Assembly: GCA_913031525.1 (NCBI GenBank)
Contig: CAJWGC010000025.1
Span: forward strand, 1-11,302
Direction of reading: 5' to 3'
Origin: an uncultured Acidimicrobiia bacterium
GTDB taxonomy: Bacteria; Actinomycetota; Acidimicrobiia; Spongiisociales; UBA5794
Length of the DNA: 11,302 bases
Shown: positions 1-6,335 of the stretch, piece by piece
How the letters are laid out: every line of letters starts with the position of its first letter
How positions within the stretch are numbered: position 1 is the stretch's first letter
Program-made: the position numbers and the translations under genes
The notes under the pieces: generated by a model
Told to the model about the DNA's origin: nothing
Seen by the model: only the letters and a program-made list of their open reading frames with translations
Databases searched by the model: none

Positions 1-477
1 CTACTCGATTCTATCACGCGCTTAGCTCGTGCTCACAATCTGGCAACTCCTGCTTCTGGGAGGATCCTCTCCGGTGGAGTCGATTCGACAGCGCTCTATC
101 CGCCGAAGAGATTCTTCGGCGCAGCTCGCAATATTGAGGAGGGGGGGAGTCTTACGATCCTTGGTACCGCGTTGGTCGAAACCGGTAGCCGAATGGATGA
201 GGTTATTTTTGAAGAGTTCAAAGGCACTGGAAACATGGAATTGCGGCTGGATCGGAAGCTGGCGGACAAGCGCATTTATCCGGCGATAGACATCGAAGCC
301 TCAGGAACCCGCCGTGAAGAGCTGTTGTTTGCCGAGGACGAGTTAGTCGAAGTTTGGAAGTTAAGACGTGTCTTGCTCGCGCTCGAACCGGGAGCTGCTC
401 TTGAGCTGCTGATCGACCGACTTAAAAATATGAAATCGAATGCCGAGTTTCTCGCTAGCGTGGCGAAGAACACCTAA
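1..477 (+). CDS. rho: Transcription termination factor Rho, C-terminal part (5' truncated by window)
   Basis: The reading frame is open from base 1 to a TAA at 475-477 and gives the last 158 residues of Rho, the hexameric RNA-dependent ATPase that ends transcription of untranslated RNA. The fragment opens with LLDSITRLARAHN. It then shows the Q-loop region (LSGGVDSTALYPPKRFFGAA), the stretch NIEEGGSLTI, and the R-loop (EEFKGTGNMEL) with its RNA-contacting lysine, followed by DRKLADKRIYPAIDI and SGTRREELL. These match the secondary RNA-binding and C-terminal ATPase parts of the family closely. The N-terminal RNA-binding domain and Walker A lie outside the window. A run of seven G at 141-147 encodes Glu-Gly-Gly-Ser and does not break the frame. 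Rho just upstream of rpmE is the usual actinobacterial and Firmicutes arrangement. Confidence 0.97.
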   Translation, partial: LLDSITRLARAHNLATPASGRILSGGVDSTALYPPKRFFGAARNIEEGGSLTILGTALVETGSRMDEVIFEEFKGTGNMELRLDRKLADKRIYPAIDIEASGTRREELLFAEDELVEVWKLRRVLLALEPGAALELLIDRLKNMKSNAEFLASVAKNT

Positions 478-496
478 TGAAACACGAGTGTGACGC

Positions 497-823
497 ATGA
501 AGCCCGACATCCATCCCGACTACCGCCTGGTTGTGTTCCAAGATACATCTTCGGAGCTGCGCTTTTTAACGCGTTCGACAATAGAAACATCGGAGACCAT
601 CGAGTGGGAAGATGGCAATACCTATCCTTTTGCCAAGGTGGAGATTTCAAGCGAGAGCCATCCTTTCTACACGGGAAAGCAAATTCTTGTCGACTCTGGC
701 GGTCGTGTGGAACGGTTCCGACGCCGTTACGCCAGCGCGGGCATGAATGTGGAAGCTGGGCTGGCTCCTCAAGGCGAGGCCGGAGAGCCCAGCGAAGACA
801 CGCCCGTCGACTTGGAGTCCTAA
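497..823 (+). CDS. rpmE2: 50S ribosomal protein L31, zinc-free (type B / C-minus) with acidic C-terminal tail
   Basis: This 108-residue protein begins MKPDIHPDYRLVVFQDTSSE and contains WEDGNTYPFAKVEISSESHP, then FYTGKQ and GGRVERFRRRYA. These are hallmarks of bacterial L31, a large-subunit protein that bridges to the small subunit. There is no cysteine anywhere, so it lacks the zinc-binding CxxC residues of type A L31 and belongs to the C-minus (type B) class. The recognisable L31 domain ends near residue 80. A tail of about 28 residues, rich in Glu, Asp, Gly and Pro, follows and makes it longer than the usual 80-90 residues. The ATG start has only a weak Shine-Dalgarno-like CGAG (485-488), 19 bases after rho ends. 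Translation may depend on coupling to rho, which is inference. Confidence 0.93.
   Translation: MKPDIHPDYRLVVFQDTSSELRFLTRSTIETSETIEWEDGNTYPFAKVEISSESHPFYTGKQILVDSGGRVERFRRRYASAGMNVEAGLAPQGEAGEPSEDTPVDLES
812..817 (+). promoter_or_regulatory. Ribosome binding site deciding the TTG start of the DUF1385 gene
   Basis: TTGGAG lies seven bases before the TTG at 825-827, inside the last codons of the L31 gene. It supports the TTG over the upstream in-frame ATG at 747, which would require a 77-base out-of-frame overlap with rpmE. Confidence 0.6.
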
Positions 824-824
824 C

Positions 825-1763
825 TTGAGTCGCCCCCCGGGCGCTTCCGTCGGTGGCCAGGCCGTCCTTGAAGGGGTCATGATGAGAGCCTCTTCAGGAT
901 GGGCAGTTGCTGTTCGGCGTCCTGACGGATTGATTGAGGCCAAGAATGGAAAACTACCCCGGCTTAGCGAACGTTCTCGGCTTGCCCGAATCCCATTCAT
1001 ACGTGGTGCTGTCGTACTGATTGAGTCCCTCAACCTCGGATTTCGGGCGCTAGCGTGGTCGGCGCAGAAGTCTGGTGATGAGGAAGCCGAGCTGACGAAA
1101 AGTCAAACGGTTTGGACCATGGTGTTCGCAGCCACATTCGCTGTTGCCTTGTTCGTGGCTATTCCAATTTTCGCGGCTAAAGGATTGCAACAGCTTATTG
1201 GAGATTCCTCGCTGTTATTCGTTGTTTTTGACGGGATCATTAGGTTGATATTGATCGTCGGTTACATCTGGCTCATTTCTCGGTGGGAAGAGATTCAGCG
1301 TGTTTTCTCTTACCACGGTGCTGAACACAAGACTATCCATGCATATGAGAACGGTGAACCCCTCACGATCGATGCGATTCAGACTTACAGCCCTCGACAC
1401 CCTCGATGCGGAACTTCTTTTCTGCTCATCGTTGGAATGGTTGCTTTCTTTGTCTTCTTGTTCTTGACCCCTCTTCCTTTTGCGTGGCAGGTTGTGGGGC
1501 GATTAGCGCTGATTCCTGTCATAGCAAGCCTCTCTTACGAGATATTGAAGGTAGGAGCCTCGACTAAAGGGATGGCGTGGGCTAACCGGCCGGGTATCTG
1601 GCTTCAAGCTATTACTACTAACGAGCCAGAAGATTCAATGGTCGAAGTCGCCGTAGCCAGTTTGATGGCAGCTCTCTCTGCGGAAGAGGCTGCAGCTGTG
1701 CTTCTTCGCGGCCCTATTCCATACGGGGCTGCATCCGTCGAGCTAAATATCGACTCGGACTAA
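825..1763 (+). CDS. DUF1385 family (YqhQ-like) conserved membrane protein
   Basis: This 312-residue protein belongs to the DUF1385/YqhQ family, whose biochemical role I cannot state from the sequence. The family's opening signature appears right after the TTG start as VGGQAVLEGVMMR. Later come RVFSYHGAEHKTIHAYENGE (HGAEH at about residues 164-168), HPRCGTSFLL (about 192-201), SYEILK, and near the end PGIWLQAITTNEPED. About four hydrophobic membrane segments are visible: near VWTMVFAATFAVALF, FDGIIRLILIVGYIWLI, FLLIVGMVAFFVFLFL and LALIPVIASL. The conserved His, Glu and Cys residues between segments suggest metal or redox chemistry, which is inference. The TTG lies two bases after the L31 stop. 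Its TAA shares one base with the ATG of prfA, so co-translation with release factor 1 is likely. DUF1385 genes sit near rpmE/prfA/prmC in Firmicutes too. Confidence 0.9.
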   Translation: MSRPPGASVGGQAVLEGVMMRASSGWAVAVRRPDGLIEAKNGKLPRLSERSRLARIPFIRGAVVLIESLNLGFRALAWSAQKSGDEEAELTKSQTVWTMVFAATFAVALFVAIPIFAAKGLQQLIGDSSLLFVVFDGIIRLILIVGYIWLISRWEEIQRVFSYHGAEHKTIHAYENGEPLTIDAIQTYSPRHPRCGTSFLLIVGMVAFFVFLFLTPLPFAWQVVGRLALIPVIASLSYEILKVGASTKGMAWANRPGIWLQAITTNEPEDSMVEVAVASLMAALSAEEAAAVLLRGPIPYGAASVELNIDSD

Positions 1764-2845
1764 TGCTTGATAGGGCGCTGCTCAAGCATCTTGCTGATAC
1801 TGAAGCGGAGCACGAAGAAGCTCTTATGGAGATGTCAGATCCAGATGTGATCGCGAATACAAGCCGCTATCAAGAAGTGATCATCAGGCACGGTGAAATC
1901 AAAGCTCTTGTCGAGGAGTATCGGCGGTACCTTGTTGTCTCTGAGGAAGTCGACGATGCGACCGAGCTGTCCGAAATAGAAGAAGACCCCGAAATGCGTG
2001 AATACCTTCAATCTGTGATTGTCGAACGATCTTCCGAACTCGAAAGAATTGAAGGAACGATCAAGCGTCTGCTTGTTCCGAAGGATCCCGACGATGAGAA
2101 AGATGTAATTGTTGAATTACGAGCTGCGGCAGGCGGGGACGAAGCAGGACTTTGGGCTGGCGATCTTTACCGTATGTATAGAGGTTTAGCGGAAAAACAC
2201 GGATGGGCAGTAGAACCTATCAATTTCTCGTGGTCGGATGGTGGTGGATTAGCGTTTGGCCAATTCTCGGTGAAGGGCTGTGGGGTGTATTCGAAATTTA
2301 AGTGGGAGGCGGGCCCGCATCGAGTTCAGCGCATTCCGAAGACAGAGTCACAGGGCCGCGTCCATACTTCGGTTGCCACTGTTGCTGTGTTGCCGGAGGT
2401 CAAAGACATTGAGGTAGAAATCAATGAGAACGATCTTGAGTTTGAAACTTTCCGTTCGACGGGACCGGGAGGTCAGTCCGTGAACACCACTGATTCCGCT
2501 GTTCGAATTAAGCATCGGCCATCTGGAATTGTTGTCTCTTGTCAGGATGAAAAGTCGCAATTGCAAAACAAGGTGAAGGCGATGCGTGTTTTGCGCGCTC
2601 GTCTTTACCAACAGCAGCTCGAGCAACAGTTGGGCAAGCGGGCTGATGCCCGAAAATTACAGGTGGGAACTGGGGAACGTGCTGAGAAAATCCGCACGTA
2701 TAATTTCAAAGAGAATCGCGTCACCGATCACCGTATCTCTCTTACGGTTCACAACTTGGACAACGTTCTGGATGGCGATCTTGATAAGTTTCATGTGGTA
2801 CTCGCCGATCGCGAGGCCGCGGAATCTATCGCGGATATCGCGTGA
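1763..2845 (+). CDS. prfA: Peptide chain release factor 1
   Basis: This 360-residue class I release factor reads UAA and UAG stop codons and triggers peptide release. The catalytic GGQ is at residues 236-238 in STGPGGQSVNTTDSAVR. The codon-recognition motif is PKT (192-194) within RIPKTESQGRVHTS, which fits the PxT of RF1 rather than the SPF of RF2. The N-terminal helical domain and the RAAAGGDEA stretch before the core domain are typical, and the length matches the family. Its ATG overlaps the TAA of the DUF1385 gene by one base (TAATG). Its TGA overlaps the GTG of prmC by four bases (GTGA), so the enzyme that methylates its GGQ glutamine is probably made by coupled translation. Confidence 0.98.
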   Translation: MLDRALLKHLADTEAEHEEALMEMSDPDVIANTSRYQEVIIRHGEIKALVEEYRRYLVVSEEVDDATELSEIEEDPEMREYLQSVIVERSSELERIEGTIKRLLVPKDPDDEKDVIVELRAAAGGDEAGLWAGDLYRMYRGLAEKHGWAVEPINFSWSDGGGLAFGQFSVKGCGVYSKFKWEAGPHRVQRIPKTESQGRVHTSVATVAVLPEVKDIEVEINENDLEFETFRSTGPGGQSVNTTDSAVRIKHRPSGIVVSCQDEKSQLQNKVKAMRVLRARLYQQQLEQQLGKRADARKLQVGTGERAEKIRTYNFKENRVTDHRISLTVHNLDNVLDGDLDKFHVVLADREAAESIADIA

Positions 2846-3678
2846 CTGGTCGCTTGATCGGAGACGAAGTCGCGGTTGGGGATCTTTTGCAAGAGTCAGA
2901 GTTGCCCCGTCATGAGGCGATGCGTCTTGTAGAACTAGCTAGTGGTGGAAGTTGTCCAGATTTTTATTTGGGTCGTCTCGTCGAGCGCGAAGTGGCCGTC
3001 GCCTTTCGTCTTCTTGCGGCGAGTAGAAAGCGTGGTGTCCCGCTTCAATACCTTGAAGGTACTGTCCAGTTCGGACCGGTTGAACTTCGTGTCGATCCGC
3101 GGGCTCTTATTCCGCGCCCTGAGACCGAGCAGTTATGGGAGCTTGCTATTGAGGTAATGGGAGGCTTTATCCCTCGCGTCATCGTTGACCTTTGCACTGG
3201 ATCAGGCAACTTGGCGCTCGCTCTAGCTCACCGGTTTCCACAGGCTGAAGTTTATGGCACGGAACTTTCGCCGGATGCGTTGGCGCTTGCTCGCGAGAAT
3301 GGCAGAGAGTTGGGCATCAAGGTGATTTGGTTAGAGGGTGATCTCTTCTCTTCCCTACCCCCAAGACTTGTAAGGAATGTCGACCTGATTGTCGCGAATC
3401 CTCCTTATGTTTCCGCAACTGAGTGGTCAGCATTGCCTGTGGATGTCAGGGAGCATGAGCCCGAAATGGCTCTTGTTGCTGGGCCTACTGGTGACGAGAT
3501 CCTTACTCGGATCAGTCAGGAAGCCAGGAGATGGTTGTCTCCTGGAGGATTTATTGTGTGCGAAATCGCGGAACAACGTGCTGCGCAGGCTGTCTCGATT
3601 TTTCAACCGTTTGGGGGGATAGTGCGGAGAGATATGGCCGGCCGCCCAAGATTTACTGTTGGTTCCGTTCAGCCTTGA
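2842..3678 (+). CDS. prmC: Release factor glutamine N5-methyltransferase PrmC (HemK)
   Basis: This 278-residue S-adenosylmethionine-dependent enzyme methylates the glutamine of the GGQ motif in release factors; in the neighbouring RF1 this would be Gln238. The N-terminal helical substrate-binding part runs to about residue 85 and includes RGVPLQYLEG. The Rossmann fold begins with motif I, DLCTGSGNLALALA, from residue 116. The active-site NPPY is at 186-189 (VANPPYVSATEW), followed by VREHEPEMALVAGPTGDE and the late strand GGFIVCEI, all expected for PrmC. The GTG start overlaps the prfA stop by four bases and has only a poor Shine-Dalgarno, which fits translational coupling. The prfA-prmC pairing is widely conserved. 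Confidence 0.96.
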   Translation: MTGRLIGDEVAVGDLLQESELPRHEAMRLVELASGGSCPDFYLGRLVEREVAVAFRLLAASRKRGVPLQYLEGTVQFGPVELRVDPRALIPRPETEQLWELAIEVMGGFIPRVIVDLCTGSGNLALALAHRFPQAEVYGTELSPDALALARENGRELGIKVIWLEGDLFSSLPPRLVRNVDLIVANPPYVSATEWSALPVDVREHEPEMALVAGPTGDEILTRISQEARRWLSPGGFIVCEIAEQRAAQAVSIFQPFGGIVRRDMAGRPRFTVGSVQP

Positions 3679-3708
3679 ATATCAGTTAAGCAGTAGTGAA
3701 ACAGGAAA

Positions 3709-4272
3709 ATGGATCTGGATAGAGCCGTCGAGGCGTTACGCAAGGGCAAAATAGTGGGTCTGCCCACCGATACGGTTTATGGGCTCGCTGCAGATCCTTT
3801 TCAACAGGATGCTCTAGAGGCGATTTTCGATTTAAAAAGAAGGCCGCACACCAAGCCTCTCCCGATTTTGGTTGCATCGACGGATCAGGCGATGGAGATG
3901 GCAATATTTACTGATCTCGCTCGGAGCCTCGCTGATACTCACTGGCCAGGAGCGTTGACGCTCATTGTGTCGATTCTTGACAGCAATCCTGAATGGATCG
4001 GTCACAGTCAGAAGCGCACGATCGGCTTGAGATGTCCCGACCATTCAGCAACCCTGAACTTACTCGAGCTGAGCGGCCCGCTCGCTGTGACTAGCGCCAA
4101 TCTGAATGGTCAACCTGCTGTCCTTGACGACCGCGAGGCGCAGAGCTTGTTTGGTGATGCTGTATCGGTATATATCCAAGGTTCTTCGTTCGGAGGGGTT
4201 CCTTCGACGATTCTGGATCTCACCGAGCCTGAACCTTCAGTTCTCCGTCAGGGTCCGGTTTGTGTCAGCTGA
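3709..4272 (+). CDS. tsaC: L-threonylcarbamoyladenylate synthase, short TsaC/YwlC type (Sua5 family)
   Basis: This 187-residue YrdC/Sua5-domain protein makes threonylcarbamoyl-AMP from threonine, bicarbonate and ATP, the first step of the t6A37 modification of tRNAs decoding ANN codons. Visible signatures are KIVGLPTDTVYGLAADP near the start, LKRRPHTKPLPILV, HWPGALTLIV, IGLRCPDH, and AVTSANLNGQPA with the conserved Ser and Asn, then GVPSTILDL and a final LRQGPV. The length matches the single-domain TsaC/YwlC class and lacks the extra C-terminal domain of full Sua5. The ATG is the first possible start after an in-frame TGA at 3697-3699, with AGGA only two bases upstream. It follows prmC by 30 bases, as in mycobacteria and Bacillus. 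Confidence 0.95.
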   Translation: MDLDRAVEALRKGKIVGLPTDTVYGLAADPFQQDALEAIFDLKRRPHTKPLPILVASTDQAMEMAIFTDLARSLADTHWPGALTLIVSILDSNPEWIGHSQKRTIGLRCPDHSATLNLLELSGPLAVTSANLNGQPAVLDDREAQSLFGDAVSVYIQGSSFGGVPSTILDLTEPEPSVLRQGPVCVS

Positions 4273-4296
4273 CTAATCTCGTCTTATCTGTCAGCT
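4263..4296. repeat. Repeated TGTCAGCT with a 10-bp palindrome before glyA
   Basis: TGTCAGCT occurs at 4263-4270 and again at 4289-4296, 26 bases apart. The first copy is part of a perfect palindrome, GTCAGCTGAC (4264-4273), that includes the tsaC stop codon. The second copy could also pair with AGCTGAC (4267-4273) as a 7-bp stem with a 16-base loop. It may be an operator or RNA hairpin ahead of glyA, or chance. It has no U-tract and is not a convincing terminator. Confidence 0.3.
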
Positions 4297-4315
4297 TTGT
4301 GGAAGGTCCTCTCGT

Positions 4316-5587
4316 ATGATCGACACCCGATCTCTTGAAGAAGCTGACCCGAAGCTCGCCGCGCTGATCAAGAAGGATGCGGCGAGGCAAGGCAAGAATA
4401 TCCAACTTATTGCGTCAGAGAATTTTACTTCATTGGCGGTAATGCAAGCCTCCGGCTCAGTTCTTACAAACAAGTACTCAGAAGGATATCCGGGGAGGCG
4501 CTACTACGAAGGATGCGAGTTCGTCGACGAGGTCGAAATCCTGGCCATTGAGCGAGCTAAGTCGCTCTTTGGTGCCGAGTACGCCAACGTCCAGGCCCAT
4601 TCAGGGTCCCAAGCAAACATGGCTGCTTACTTAGCTGTGCTAAATCCAGGCGACGCGATTCTCGGGATGAGACTTGACCAAGGCGGTCATCTTACTCACG
4701 GGTCGGCAGTGAACTTCTCGGGAAGCCTTTTCGATTTTGTCGCGTATGGCCTAGATCCTGATACCGAATTGATAGATCTAGATGAGGTGCATCGTCTTGC
4801 TGTTATGCATCGCCCCAAAATGATCGTTGCCGGCTACTCGGCTTATTCTCGTCTTATCGACTGGAGCGCCTTTCGAGCCATTGCCGACGAAGTAGGCGCG
4901 ATTTTTTTGGTTGATGCTGCTCATATCATTGGGCTGATAGCTGGCAGAGCCCATCCCAATCCGGTATCCCACGCTCATATCGTCACGGCAACGACGCACA
5001 AAGCACTACGGGGACCGAGAGGTGGGTTAATTCTGGCCACTGATGAGTACGCCAAGGCGATCGATAAGGCCGTATTTCCACTATCGCAAGGAGGGCCCAT
5101 TAATAACCAGATTGCAGCGAAGGCGCTTTGCTTTGGAGTCTGCGCGACAGACGAGTACAAGAATTACGCTCATCAGATTGTTCAAAACGCCGCCACGCTT
5201 TCCGAAACGATGTCCGAAGCTGGAGCGCGAGTTGTCAGCGGCAAGACTGAAAATCACATGTTTTTGATCGATGTCAGATCTATAGACGAAAACTTAACTG
5301 GTAAGGAAGCAGGAGAGGTGCTTGATCAGGTAGGAGTTACGCTCAACCGAAATTCGATCCCTTTTGATCCTCGTTCTCCATTCGTTACCAGCGGGATACG
5401 AATTGGGACTCCATCGGTTACCACCGCAGGAATGCGTCAGGAACAGATGGTTACGTTAGGGTGCCTCATCGTCGAAGTTCTTCGTAACCGAACGGACGAG
5501 ATGGCGCTTAGGCGTTTAGAGCAAAAGTTACGGGAATTGGCCGATGCGTTTCCTCCTTACCCAGAGGGTTTTTCTGGTCACGTATAG
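4316..5587 (+). CDS. glyA: Serine hydroxymethyltransferase
   Basis: This 423-residue PLP enzyme interconverts serine plus tetrahydrofolate with glycine plus 5,10-methylene-tetrahydrofolate. The PLP lysine is Lys229 in TTHKALRGPRGG, the same number as in E. coli. Asp200 and His203 (VDAAHIIGL), the cofactor-stacking region GGHLTHG, the active-site tyrosines of YPGRRYYEGCE, and the substrate-carboxylate arginine in TSGIRIGTP (Arg362) are all present. The start follows a good GGAAGG (4301-4306). Some normally invariant stretches differ: FPLSQGGPINNQIAAKA replaces the usual FPG-x-QGGP-L-x-H form, and LDQGGHLTHG replaces LAHGGHLTHG. The fold and catalytic set look intact, so I call it functional SHMT. 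Its place between tsaC and the atp genes recalls Bacillus; mycobacteria have rfe (wecA) there. Confidence 0.96.
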   Translation: MIDTRSLEEADPKLAALIKKDAARQGKNIQLIASENFTSLAVMQASGSVLTNKYSEGYPGRRYYEGCEFVDEVEILAIERAKSLFGAEYANVQAHSGSQANMAAYLAVLNPGDAILGMRLDQGGHLTHGSAVNFSGSLFDFVAYGLDPDTELIDLDEVHRLAVMHRPKMIVAGYSAYSRLIDWSAFRAIADEVGAIFLVDAAHIIGLIAGRAHPNPVSHAHIVTATTHKALRGPRGGLILATDEYAKAIDKAVFPLSQGGPINNQIAAKALCFGVCATDEYKNYAHQIVQNAATLSETMSEAGARVVSGKTENHMFLIDVRSIDENLTGKEAGEVLDQVGVTLNRNSIPFDPRSPFVTSGIRIGTPSVTTAGMRQEQMVTLGCLIVEVLRNRTDEMALRRLEQKLRELADAFPPYPEGFSGHV

Positions 5588-5641
5588 GCAAGATTTGAGC
5601 TGCAGTAAGACCTCGACTAGTTTGCGAAAGGAATCACAAGC

Positions 5642-5893
5642 GTGCGTTCCAGACAAGATATTGAAGCAGAGAGGCTGGCTGGGGCGTGGGCGAAATCCGG
5701 CGATTTTTTTGGGGCAATTCTTGCTGGATTGTTGCTCGGTCTTCTAGGTGATTCTCTTGCCGGAACTTCGCCGATACTGGTTATTGTTGGTGTGATCGCA
5801 GGTTTTGGAGTTGGATTTCAAAAGATGTTCGAGTTCTCAAAGAAAATCGAGGAACAGGCTGAGATGGCCCGGAGCGAACGTGACGGACGCTGA
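5642..5893 (+). CDS. atpZ: AtpZ-like small membrane protein of the ATP synthase operon
   Basis: This 83-residue protein starts at GTG, nine bases after AAAGGA (5627-5632). It has two membrane helices, about residues 23-40 (FGAILAGLLLGLLGDSLAG) and 44-62 (PILVIVGVIAGFGVGF), joined by a tight turn with Gly-Asp and Gly-Thr-x-Pro. A charged C-terminal tail (KKIEEQAEMARSERD) follows. The glycine pattern and GTSP turn fit the AtpZ / 'F0F1-ATPase subunit, putative Ca2+/Mg2+ transporter' family. In alkaliphilic Bacillus, AtpZ works with AtpI in magnesium supply and c-ring assembly; that role here is inference from family and position. The gene overlaps atpI by 14 bases. Short two-helix proteins are easily misassigned, but the context makes AtpZ the best reading. 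Confidence 0.8.
   Translation: MRSRQDIEAERLAGAWAKSGDFFGAILAGLLLGLLGDSLAGTSPILVIVGVIAGFGVGFQKMFEFSKKIEEQAEMARSERDGR
5871..5874 (+). promoter_or_regulatory. Ribosome binding site deciding the GTG start of atpI
   Basis: GGAG lies five bases before the GTG at 5880, inside the end of atpZ. It favours this start over the in-frame ATG at 5805, which would overlap atpZ by 89 bases and add a non-conserved, Arg/Lys/Ser-rich N-terminus. Confidence 0.55.
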
Positions 5894-6335
5894 ATACAAG
5901 ACTATCGACGAGGTTTACGCGAGCCCCAGTCCTGTCACTGCGTCCGTTGAATTGATTGTGGCTCGTGAGACCGTTCGTAGGGCATCGGTTATCGGGCCGA
6001 TAGTGGTTTTTATCGCTTGGATATTTCGCGGTTCCGCTGGTGCGTCCGCGGCGGCGATCGGCGTAGTTGTCGTAGCCGGAAACTTCCTCCTTGCAGGGGC
6101 CATTCTTTCTCGAGCGGCGAGGCATTCGATGAAGGCCTATCATGCTGCCGCTTTAGCAGGCTTTGTCGTCCGGATCGGACTTATTACTGCCTCGATGTTT
6201 CTTATCGCGAGCGTGTTCGAGATCGACCGACCGGCGTTGGGTGTTGCGGCAGTGGCCGTTTACTTCATCCTGCTTATATGGGAAACGTGGGCTCTCACTA
6301 GGGGCTCGGGAAGGGAGTACGAGTGGAAGGCGTGA
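5880..6335 (+). CDS. atpI: ATP synthase protein I (AtpI)
   Basis: From GTG 5880 the protein has 151 residues with four predicted membrane helices, around RRASVIGPIVVFIAWIF, AAAIGVVVVAGNFLLAGAIL, ALAGFVVRIGLITASMFLIA and ALGVAAVAVYFILLIWETW. A polar N-terminus (TDAEYKTIDEVYASP) precedes them. Its position directly before atpB and its four-helix layout match AtpI, a non-structural operon member that helps assemble the c-ring in several bacteria. Sequence conservation in this family is low, so the assignment rests mainly on position and topology. It overlaps atpZ by 14 bases upstream and atpB by 13 bases downstream, so the three proteins are probably translated in a coupled way. Confidence 0.82.
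   Translation: MTDAEYKTIDEVYASPSPVTASVELIVARETVRRASVIGPIVVFIAWIFRGSAGASAAAIGVVVVAGNFLLAGAILSRAARHSMKAYHAAALAGFVVRIGLITASMFLIASVFEIDRPALGVAAVAVYFILLIWETWALTRGSGREYEWKA

Noticed and set aside
138..150. Run of seven G in rho as a possible frameshift or slippage site
   Set aside because: The frame across it encodes the conserved EEGGSLTI of Rho, and no alternative frame product is supported.
3950..3963. Perfect small hairpin GAGCG-TTGA-CGCTC inside tsaC
   Set aside because: A five-pair stem in the middle of a conserved coding region with no U-tract is expected by chance and is explained by the codons.
5595..5623. Possible promoter TTGAGC - 17 bases - TAGTTT between glyA and atpZ
   Set aside because: The -10 box matches only three of six consensus bases and the -35 four of six, so this is no better than chance. 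An atp-specific promoter may still exist.
5588..5641. Longest intergenic gap, checked for a terminator or small RNA
   Set aside because: Only 54 bases, with no GC-rich stem followed by T-tract and no RNA-like structure. It holds the atpZ ribosome site and little else.
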